A DNA stretch of 52,496 nucleotides from Candidatus Moraniibacteriota bacterium (GTDB taxonomy: Bacteria > Patescibacteriota > Minisyncoccia > Moranbacterales > UBA2206). The notes beneath the pieces were generated by a model. It ran no database searches and had not been told where the DNA came from. It saw only the letters and a program-made list of their open reading frames with translations. Location of the stretch: positions 1 through 52,496 of the forward strand of contig JAUXSK010000019.1 in assembly GCA_030679995.1 (NCBI GenBank). The letters are read 5' to 3'. Below are positions 44,985 to 52,496 of this stretch, piece by piece. Numbering within the stretch: the stretch's first letter is position 1; each line of letters begins with the position of its first letter. A program made the translations under genes and the position numbers.

Positions 44985-45266
44985 ATGATAACCAAGGAAG
45001 AAGTCCAACACATCGCAGGTCTGGCTCGCATCGGGGTGGATGAAAAAGATTTGGATAAGTTCGCGGCTGATTTGTCGGCTGTTTTGGATTGGATAGAAGA
45101 ATTGAAGGAAGTGGAGGTGGAGGGTGTCGAACCGACCGCGCATATCACGGGGATGGAAAATCGGATGCGGGAAGACGCGCAAATCGATTTTGAAAACAAG
45201 AATGCGATAGTGGATTTGTTCCCGGAGAAGAAGGATAATTACGGAAAAGTTAAAAGTGTACTATAA
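44985..45266 (+). CDS. gatC: Glutamyl-tRNA(Gln)/aspartyl-tRNA(Asn) amidotransferase subunit C
   Basis: A 93-residue subunit of the GatCAB transamidation complex, which makes Gln-tRNA (and possibly Asn-tRNA) from misacylated tRNA. The start MITKEEVQHIAGLARIGVDEKDL and the central LDWIEELKEVEVEGVEPTAHIT are diagnostic. gatA follows after a repeat-filled gap; gatB is not in the window. Confidence 0.95.
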   Translation: MITKEEVQHIAGLARIGVDEKDLDKFAADLSAVLDWIEELKEVEVEGVEPTAHITGMENRMREDAQIDFENKNAIVDLFPEKKDNYGKVKSVL

Positions 45267-45269
45267 AAA

Positions 45270-45398
45270 ATATAAAATCCAAAATCTCAAATTCCAAATA
45301 AATTACAATGACCAAAATCTAAAATTTAAAAACATTTTGAATTTTGAAAATTGCAATTTTGAATTTATTTGGAGCTTGTAATTTTGAATTTGTAATTT
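45270..45398. repeat. A/T-rich repeat between gatC and gatA
   Basis: A full copy of the large form: caaattccaaataaattacaatgacc, aaaatttaaaaacattttgaattttg (a dyad), aaattgcaattttg, gaatttatttgg and tttgtaattt. It runs right up to the gatA start codon. Confidence 0.82.
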
Positions 45399-45399
45399 A

Positions 45400-46851
45400 A
45401 TGATAAAAGATCTTCACAATAAATTAATAAACAAAGAAATCACCGCTGTCGCTTTGGCGGAGGAATATTTCGCGGCGATCGAAAAGAACGATAAGGATAT
45501 TTTCGCCTATCTGACCTTGACTAGGGATTTGGCTTTGGAACAGGCCAGGATGGTGGATGGAAAAATCGCGCGCGGGGAGGAAATCGGGATATTGGAAGGC
45601 ATTCCGGGCGTGGTCAAGGATAATCTATGCGTGGCAGGCGTGCGGACGACGGCGGCTTCGAAGATTCTGGACAACTATATCGCGCCGTATGATGCGACAG
45701 CGGTCGCCAGATTGAAAGAGGCGGGTGCGGTAATCCTAGGCAAGGCCAATATGGATGAATTCGCGATGGGATCTTCGACTGAACATAGCGCCTATGGTCC
45801 GACCAAAAATCCGGTTGATTTGGGGCGGGTTCCGGGCGGATCTTCCGGCGGTTCCGCGGCGGCGGTAGCGGCAGGCGAGGCTGTGTGGGCTCTTGGAACG
45901 GATACAGGCGGCTCGATCCGCCAGCCAGCGTCATTTTGCGGGGTAGTGGGTTTGAAACCGACCTATGGACGGGTTTCACGCTATGGCGCGATCGCGATGG
46001 CTTCTAGTCTGGACCAAATCGGTCCGATCACTAAGACCGTGGAGGACGCGGCGATCGTTTTAAGCGTGATTTCCGGTGAAGACAAAATGGATTCGACCAG
46101 CGCGCAAAGTCCGGCCAAAGATTATACTAAATTTCTGACCGGTTCGGTGGCGGGGATGAAAATCGGCGTCGTGAAAGGATACGCGGACAGTCTTGGGGAG
46201 GAGGCTAAAGCTTCCTTCGAAAAAGTCGTGGAGAAATATAAAGAATTGGGAGCGGAAATCCAAGAAATCGAATTGCCGAATGTGAAATATTCTTTGCCGG
46301 TTTACTATATCATTATGCCTTGCGAGGTGAGTTCCAATCTGGCTAGGTTCGACGGCGTCAAATATGGGATGCGGGCGGTTGATCATAAAAATACAGTTTT
46401 GGATTTCGAGCCGGAAAACCGGACATTGATTGAGACTTATCTTGATTCCAGACGATACGGTCTGGGTGCGGAAACGAAAAGGCGGATAATGCTCGGTACC
46501 TACGCGCTTTCCTCCGGTTATTATGACGCCTATTATTTGCGCGCGCAGAAAGTGCGGACGCTGATCAAAAGGGATTTTGAGAAGGCTTTTGAAGAGGTCG
46601 ATCTTATTTTGACGCCGACCACGCCGAGTCCAGCTTTCAAATTCGGAGAGAAATCGGCCGATCCGATCGAGATGTATTTGGAAGACGTTTTCACGATTAC
46701 CGCGAACATCGTCGGGGTGCCGGCCATCAGCGTGCCTGGTCCTCTCGTGGAGGTTGATGGCAAGCTGTTGCCGCAAGGTTTCCAATTGTCCGCGAAGTGG
46801 TTCGATGAGGAAAATCTGTTGCGGGCTGCGCATACCTATGAAATAAATTGA
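45400..46851 (+). CDS. gatA: Glutamyl-tRNA(Gln)/aspartyl-tRNA(Asn) amidotransferase subunit A
   Basis: The 483-residue amidase subunit releases ammonia from glutamine for the transamidation. The amidase signature is complete: catalytic lysine in PGVVKDNLC, GKANMDEFAMGSSTE, the Gly/Ser-rich VPGGSSGGSAAAVAAGE and GTDTGGSIRQPASFCG with the Ser-cisSer-Lys residues. Length is normal. It shares an operon with gatC. Confidence 0.97.
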   Translation: MIKDLHNKLINKEITAVALAEEYFAAIEKNDKDIFAYLTLTRDLALEQARMVDGKIARGEEIGILEGIPGVVKDNLCVAGVRTTAASKILDNYIAPYDATAVARLKEAGAVILGKANMDEFAMGSSTEHSAYGPTKNPVDLGRVPGGSSGGSAAAVAAGEAVWALGTDTGGSIRQPASFCGVVGLKPTYGRVSRYGAIAMASSLDQIGPITKTVEDAAIVLSVISGEDKMDSTSAQSPAKDYTKFLTGSVAGMKIGVVKGYADSLGEEAKASFEKVVEKYKELGAEIQEIELPNVKYSLPVYYIIMPCEVSSNLARFDGVKYGMRAVDHKNTVLDFEPENRTLIETYLDSRRYGLGAETKRRIMLGTYALSSGYYDAYYLRAQKVRTLIKRDFEKAFEEVDLILTPTTPSPAFKFGEKSADPIEMYLEDVFTITANIVGVPAISVPGPLVEVDGKLLPQGFQLSAKWFDEENLLRAAHTYEIN

Positions 46852-46906
46852 TTAAACCAGTCCGGCCGGACAGTCCGTTTGAGGCGGATCCGGGGGATAA
46901 ATAAAA

Positions 46907-47440
46907 ATGGATTTACAATCAATCATCATATTGTTGTATAACGACATAATCCGGTTCTATCATTCGAACTTGTTTTTGGTGCTAAAAGTCCTGCTGGGAA
47001 TTTATACCTTAGTCTTGTTTGTTGATATCGTCCTGCTTTTGGTCCAGAGAGGCATCCGCGGCAATATGCGGGAAATGTTCACGGGTATGGATGTGCCGGT
47101 GGAAATTACCAGCAAAAAGAAAAAAATGAAAGAAAAATGGGGAAAAATCAGGCAGCGGTTGGATAGTCCGAATGAAACGGAATATAAAGTGGCGATTATC
47201 GAGGCGGATGATATCATCGATGCCTTGGTAGCCGGCTTGGGTTATGCGGGAAAAAATTTCAGCGAACGCCTGGATAATATTCCGGACACGCAAATCGCCA
47301 ATATCGAAGGTATGCGGCAAGCCCACGAGGTGCGGAACAGGATCATTCACGATGATAAATTCACGCTCAGCCGGGAAGACGCGGACATCGCCCTGGGCCA
47401 ATATGAAGAACTTCTGAGACATTTCCAAGTGATAGATTGA
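46907..47440 (+). CDS. Membrane-anchored protein with HEPN-like RNxxxH segment
   Basis: A 177-residue protein with one membrane helix (about residues 24-46), a basic linker (SKKKKMKEKWGKIRQRL) and an all-helical domain (about 88-177). Near its end, AHEVRNRIIHDDKF matches the R-x4-H pattern used by HEPN ribonuclease and nucleotide-binding domains. The match is short and could be chance; no toxin-antitoxin partner is adjacent. It follows gatA by 55 bases and may be in the same transcript. Confidence 0.75.
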   Translation: MDLQSIIILLYNDIIRFYHSNLFLVLKVLLGIYTLVLFVDIVLLLVQRGIRGNMREMFTGMDVPVEITSKKKKMKEKWGKIRQRLDSPNETEYKVAIIEADDIIDALVAGLGYAGKNFSERLDNIPDTQIANIEGMRQAHEVRNRIIHDDKFTLSREDADIALGQYEELLRHFQVID

Positions 47441-47459
47441 CATTTGGGAGCTGTTTGAT

Positions 47460-47465
47460 TATAAT
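47460..47465 (+). promoter_or_regulatory. Possible -10 box of the Met-Met-Asp tRNA cluster
   Basis: A TATAAT preceded by TG (two bases apart) lies about 84 bases before the first tRNA. Confidence 0.4.
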
Positions 47466-47548
47466 GACAAATAGTTTATGAATCGCTATAAGGCAGACAA
47501 TGGGTTATATTGGAAGTCAGGATGTGGTAAGGAGCGATTGAAAATTAT

Positions 47549-47622
47549 AGCGGGGTGGAGCAATGGCAGCTCGCGTGGCTCATAACCATGAGGTTGCAGG
47601 TTCGAATCCTGCCCCCGCAACA
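47549..47622 (+). tRNA. Initiator tRNA-Met (anticodon CAT)
   Basis: Acceptor with unpaired A1 and A72 (an initiator trait), stem GCGGGG/CCCCGC, D-arm GGAGCAATGGCAGCTC, anticodon loop CTCATAA and T-arm GCAGGTTCGAATCCTGC. The anticodon stem shows TGG/CCA where the usual initiator has GGG/CCC, so one of the three conserved G-C pairs is a T-A pair. CCA is not fully encoded. Confidence 0.9.
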
Positions 47623-47695
47623 AGACGGATTAAATATTAAAAATAAAATATCAAATATTTTTTTGATTTTTAATTTTTGATATCTGATATGAATT

Positions 47696-47769
47696 GGCAG
47701 GGTAGCTCAGTTGGTTAGAGCACAGCACTCATAACGCTGAGGTCATGGGTTCGAATCTCATCCCTGCTA
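47696..47769 (+). tRNA. Elongator tRNA-Met (anticodon CAT)
   Basis: Acceptor GGCAGGG/CCCTGCT, D-arm AGCTCAGTTGGTTAGAGC, anticodon loop CTCATAA on stem CAGCA/CGCTG, T-arm ATGGGTTCGAATCTCAT. The overall pattern follows elongator tRNA-Met. An Ile2 (lysidine) identity cannot be excluded from sequence but is less likely. Confidence 0.9.
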
Positions 47770-47908
47770 CAAAGCATATCAAAGGTCAAAATTTTTTGGA
47801 TGAATTGGAGGAATATTCAAAAATATTTGGGAAGAGTATCATAACATTGAAAAATAAAAATTAGCTTAGAATATTTGATGTTTTATTTTTAATATTTAAT
47901 ATGATTAC

Positions 47909-47982
47909 GGGGGCGTAGCTCAGTTGGTTAGAGCGACTGCCTGTCACGCAGTAGGTCACCGGTCCGAGTCCGGCCGTCCCCG
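47909..47982 (+). tRNA. tRNA-Asp (anticodon GTC)
   Basis: Acceptor GGGGGCG/CGTCCCC, D-arm AGCTCAGTTGGTTAGAGC, anticodon stem CTGC/GCAG with loop CTGTCAC (GTC), T-arm ACCGGTCCGAGTCCGGC, discriminator G73. CCA is not encoded in full. Confidence 0.95.
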
Positions 47983-47994
47983 CACAACGCTTTT

Positions 47995-48028
47995 AGCAGG
48001 CAATCCAATGCCTGCTTTTGCTTTTTTT
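47995..48028 (+). terminator. Terminator of the tRNA-Asp cluster
   Basis: Stem AGCAGGCA/TGCCTGCT with a 6-nt loop followed by a T-rich tail of about 11 bases. Confidence 0.85.
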
Positions 48029-48038
48029 ATGGTGCATA

Positions 48039-48067
48039 TTTACAAGGCGGATTATCTGTGCTAGGAT
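48039..48067 (+). promoter_or_regulatory. Promoter of the small gene at 48136
   Basis: TTTACA and TAGGAT are 17 bp apart, 70 bases before the ATG that follows AAAAAAGGAG. Confidence 0.5.
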
Positions 48068-48135
48068 GGAACATCGTAAGAACCTTTACGATATGGGTGG
48101 TATTTTTAATAATTTTTAGAAAAAAGGAGTTGCCA

Positions 48136-48444
48136 ATGGGGGAGAGCTTGGAAGATAATCCGCTTGATTGTCCCGTGCCTCTGGAAGATGTCGCAAAGGT
48201 GTGGAATGGCGCATCTTTGGAAAAAAAGAGGCATTTTTTGAGAACGATTTTAGAAACATTCTCAAACGCCAGGGTTGCGGATGATGGCCAGCGAATCGGG
48301 CTGGTTGAATTCAACCGCTTAGTCGAGGAAAAATTTTGTAAAATGCCCCAGAATATTCGGGGCTATGTCGTTTTAGCCTTCGACTCAGAAAGGAGAATTT
48401 TCAATTGCGGCCAAGCTAAAAAGGTGGCCGGAATCAGTGTTTGA
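48136..48444 (+). CDS. Small soluble protein of unknown function
   Basis: A 102-residue acidic, mainly helical protein that I do not recognise. The ATG at 48136 is chosen because AAGGAG lies seven bases upstream; an open frame starting at 48058 would add a spurious hydrophobic leader through the promoter and leader. It has its own promoter and terminator, so it is a monocistronic gene. No motifs stand out beyond two cysteines (CPVP and FNCGQ). Confidence 0.75.
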   Translation: MGESLEDNPLDCPVPLEDVAKVWNGASLEKKRHFLRTILETFSNARVADDGQRIGLVEFNRLVEEKFCKMPQNIRGYVVLAFDSERRIFNCGQAKKVAGISV

Positions 48445-48458
48445 TACTATGCGCTAGC

Positions 48459-48500
48459 GAGGCCTTTGGGATGTGTCTATCCCGAGGGTCTCCTTTTTTT
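48459..48500 (+). terminator. Terminator of the gene at 48136-48444
   Basis: GAGGCCTTTGGGAT pairs with ATCCCGAGGGTCTC around a 6-nt loop with a few wobble or mismatch positions, and eight T follow. Confidence 0.82.
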
Positions 48501-48599
48501 TGCCTTATCTGAGCCTTTGCCAAAATATCCAGAATCAGCTATACTATGATTGTGGGATAAGGAAAAGCGGGACACTGCGTTCCTGTTGCTTATTTCGGC

Positions 48600-48767
48600 C
48601 TAAAAGCCTGTTCAAAATCTCCGTTTTCTGCTGCAAATTCCAAATTTCGGCTGCAAAACTTTCAGATTTCGTCAGGTTATCCCAGGATAGCCCTCCTCAA
48701 TCTTCAAGTTTTTCGCTCGAAATTTGAAATTTTCGCGACGAAAGAGAGATTCTGAACAGGCTCTAAA
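48600..48767. mobile_element. 158-bp foldback (MITE-like) element with 5-bp target duplication
   Basis: Ends AGCCTGTTCAAAATCTC (48605-48621) and GAGATTCTGAACAGGCT (48746-48762) are inverted copies with one mismatch. The duplication CTAAA flanks the element exactly (48600-48604 and 48763-48767). The inside is also a long imperfect palindrome, ending in a small GGCTATCC/GGATAACC hairpin at the centre. No transposase is encoded; a small reading frame across it (48473-48727) is not credible. It resembles a MITE mobilised by an IS transposase elsewhere; the AGCCTGTTC end recalls IS5-type ends, but that is only a memory-based hint. Confidence 0.88.
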
Positions 48768-48778
48768 ATAAAAAAACA

Positions 48779-49150
48779 ATGACATTCCGAGATTACATCT
48801 GGGGAATATGGTTGGTAACCCTCTTGTCGCTGGTAGCTTTTGTTTTCGTAGTCAGGTTCGTCGATCCAGACTCAACGGGCATCGCCGGCAAGCTTCTTTT
48901 TTATCTGAGCTTGTTTTTTGTCGGCAGCGGGATTTTCAATCTGGTTTTGTTGCGGTTGCGCAAAGGAACATTGAATGCGGAAACCGCCTCTTCCAATATC
49001 GGCCTGAGCTTTCGCCAGGGGATGCTGCTCGCGCTTTTTATGATCGGACTGCTGGTCCTGCAAAGTTTCCGCGTATTGGTCTGGTGGGATGGCTTATTAT
49101 TGTTCGGGGGGATATTTCTCATAGAGCTGTATTTCGTATCAAAAGAATAA
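48779..49150 (+). CDS. Small polytopic membrane protein (CPR-type)
   Basis: The 123-residue protein has four predicted membrane helices (about 8-28, 39-59, 79-99 and 101-120) separated by short loops, with RLRKGTLNAETASSNIGLSFRQG between the second and third. Proteins like this are common in CPR genomes; I know no function. The foldback element ends 12 bases before its ATG, so any native promoter has been displaced or the element now supplies part of the leader. Confidence 0.8.
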   Translation: MTFRDYIWGIWLVTLLSLVAFVFVVRFVDPDSTGIAGKLLFYLSLFFVGSGIFNLVLLRLRKGTLNAETASSNIGLSFRQGMLLALFMIGLLVLQSFRVLVWWDGLLLFGGIFLIELYFVSKE

Positions 49151-49164
49151 GAAATTTAAATAAT

Positions 49165-51464
<2,300 letters not shown>

Positions 51465-51471
51465 GGAAAAT

Positions 51472-51505
51472 AAAGACGCGCCCGCGAGGCGCGTCTTTAT
51501 TTTTT
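51472..51505 (+). terminator. Terminator of gyrB
   Basis: An 11-bp stem AAAGACGCGCC/GGCGCGTCTTT with a 5-nt loop and T-rich tail. Confidence 0.9.
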
Positions 51506-51538
51506 CTAGGATATCATATTGTCCACGTATGGTTTAGG

Positions 51539-51547
51539 TGGTATAAT
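51539..51547 (+). promoter_or_regulatory. Extended -10 promoter of the surface protein gene
   Basis: TGGTATAAT, seven bases before the start codon; the same spacing as at ligA. Confidence 0.5.
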
Positions 51548-51553
51548 CAAGCT

Positions 51554-52285
51554 ATGAAAAAAATAAAAAACAAAAGGATATTTATTCTGATATTTTTTCT
51601 ATTGATACCGGTTTTCACGCGGGCGATGAGCAGTAATAATTATTCCATTGATTCTGACGTAATCGGATCTTTCGGCAGTCAAAGTTCATCGGATAATTTT
51701 TCCCTAGGCGATACGGGCGGCGAAGTGGGTACGGGCGGATCGGCTAGCACGACGTACGAAGTTTTGGCCGGTTTCTGGTCGAGCCTATCGGGCGGAACCA
51801 TTTCGATGGCTTGCCCGGATAGCGTGACGATGGGTCCGATCATAGGCGTCGGCCAATCCGATCTTTCGACTAACAGTATGACTTGCAATATAAAAACCGA
51901 TAGCGTGACCGGATATAAATTGGACTGGTTGGCCGGAAGCGCTACGATGAACAGCGGGTCGGATACGATCGCCGCCTATTCCCCATCCGTGGCGGATACA
52001 CCGGAAATTTGGTCGGTCGATGCCGCCAGTTCCGAATGGGGAGCGCATTTGGGCGCGGGCAGCACGACAGTTGATACGGATATGTGGGGCGCCGCCGATA
52101 CATATGCCGGCGGAAAATGGTTGGATATCGGCACGAGTCCGTTTATGGTCATCGATAGACATAGCGCCACTGATCCAACTGGAGATGAAGAAATAATCTT
52201 TTTCGGTTCTGAAATCGGCTCTAACAAATTCCAACCCTCCGGTTCATATTCAGTCAATGTGACGATGACGGCCACGATATTGTAG
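51554..52285 (+). CDS. Secreted surface protein (CPR-type)
   Basis: A 243-residue protein with a signal peptide (KKIKNKRIFILIFFLLIPVFTRA) and a Ser/Gly/Thr-rich mature part. NYSIDSDVIGSFGSQSSSDNFSLGDTGGE and the STTYEVLAGFWSSL segment are patterns I have seen in secreted CPR proteins, whose function is not known. The end (YSVNVTMTATIL) is a typical beta-sandwich edge. It probably faces the outside, as a single gene with its own promoter. Confidence 0.82.
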   Translation: MKKIKNKRIFILIFFLLIPVFTRAMSSNNYSIDSDVIGSFGSQSSSDNFSLGDTGGEVGTGGSASTTYEVLAGFWSSLSGGTISMACPDSVTMGPIIGVGQSDLSTNSMTCNIKTDSVTGYKLDWLAGSATMNSGSDTIAAYSPSVADTPEIWSVDAASSEWGAHLGAGSTTVDTDMWGAADTYAGGKWLDIGTSPFMVIDRHSATDPTGDEEIIFFGSEIGSNKFQPSGSYSVNVTMTATIL

Positions 52286-52322
52286 CTGTGGATAACTTCT
52301 TCCCGGATGGATTTTTTTGTGC

Positions 52323-52466
52323 TATAATATAATCATAGGATTGAAGATCGTCCGAATCTAAAAAAACCAAAACAAAACTCCGGGTGAAAAAAACGATCAA
52401 AAAAACAATTTCCCAATTGGCAGTTTCTTCAAACCGAAGGAGCGGATTTCTATCCGGTTCTTTTTT
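52323..52466 (+). ncRNA. Candidate small RNA or leader with terminator
   Basis: A strong -10 (TATAAT, 52323-52328, after TTTTTTTGTGC) is followed by about 100 bases with no start codon and ribosome site, then a hairpin (AACCG...CGGTT and CGGAT/ATCCG, 52431-52459) with T6. A second pair, GATCGT near 52350 and ACGATC near 52394, closes a 5-prime stem. This is the layout of a short transcript or of an attenuated leader for a gene beyond the right edge. Confidence 0.4.
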
Positions 52467-52496
52467 AATTTCCCCAATCAAAAATCTCATCCGAAA

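Noticed and set aside
47696-47769. tRNA-Ile2 (CAT, lysidine) identity
   Set aside because: Acceptor and anticodon arm resemble elongator tRNA-Met more closely; without a genome-wide tRNA list the Ile2 reading cannot be fully excluded.
48473-48727. An 84-residue frame over the foldback element
   Set aside because: It starts inside a terminator and runs through the inverted repeat; composition is not protein-like and no ribosome site is present.

Overview
The window looks like part of the chromosome of a Candidate Phyla Radiation (Patescibacteria, probably Parcubacteria-like) bacterium. The grounds are indirect: two large type IV pilus operons packed with small prepilin-like proteins, VanW, ComF, HIT and GatCA genes beside many short CPR-style membrane proteins, A/T-rich repeats in most intergenic gaps and even inside housekeeping genes, and tRNAs that mostly lack an encoded CCA. 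TGA ends many genes, so the code is the standard bacterial one. No rRNA, CRISPR array or intact transposase was seen.

Layout. Positions 205-10818 hold type IV pilus operon 1: histidine kinase, receiver protein, PilB, PilC, two prepilin-like proteins (one with large carboxypeptidase-regulatory-like repeats), a PilX-like protein, PilM, PilN, PilO and a small membrane protein. A tRNA cluster on the minus strand (Arg-TCG, His, Lys, Arg-TCT) and minus-strand VanW, Hsp20, PrsW-like and TsaD genes follow. Then come an ECF-type sigma factor with a membrane partner, tRNA-Glu, a membrane glycosyltransferase and a 3-methyladenine DNA glycosylase. RecG and a secreted protein lie on the minus strand, followed by tRNA-Ser(GCT), a zinc-ribbon/RGG protein with a structured leader, tRNA-Arg(GCG), tRNA-Ser(TGA), a DUF1761-like protein, HIT, ComF and ClpC.

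Positions 29518-42584 hold type IV pilus operon 2: PilM, PilN, PilO, PilB, receiver protein, PilT, PilC, three tandem pilins, a membrane protein, prepilin peptidase PilD, three prepilin-like proteins and a PilX-like protein ending in a Fibrobacter-type (FISUMP) domain. The window then has LigA, GatC, GatA, tRNAs Met-i, Met and Asp, a 158-bp foldback element, GyrB and a secreted surface protein. Operon 1 lacks PilT and PilD, so operon 2 probably supplies retraction and prepilin cleavage for both. Each operon has a receiver-only protein next to PilB, which suggests phospho-signalling acts on pilus assembly.

The least expected structure is a family of tRNA-appended elements. At tRNA-Arg(TCG), tRNA-Glu and tRNA-Ser(TGA) the tRNA 3-prime end is followed by an inverted copy of that tRNA's own T-arm/acceptor strand, a core, and a direct copy of the same 3-prime end. 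The first two share a GC-rich core of about 115 bp that folds into several hairpins. Other notable signals are an A/T-rich repeat family inserted in frame once in RecG and three times in LigA, a signal peptide separated from its protein by an A9 run, a leader hairpin covering a Shine-Dalgarno site, and a foldback element with a perfect 5-bp target duplication.
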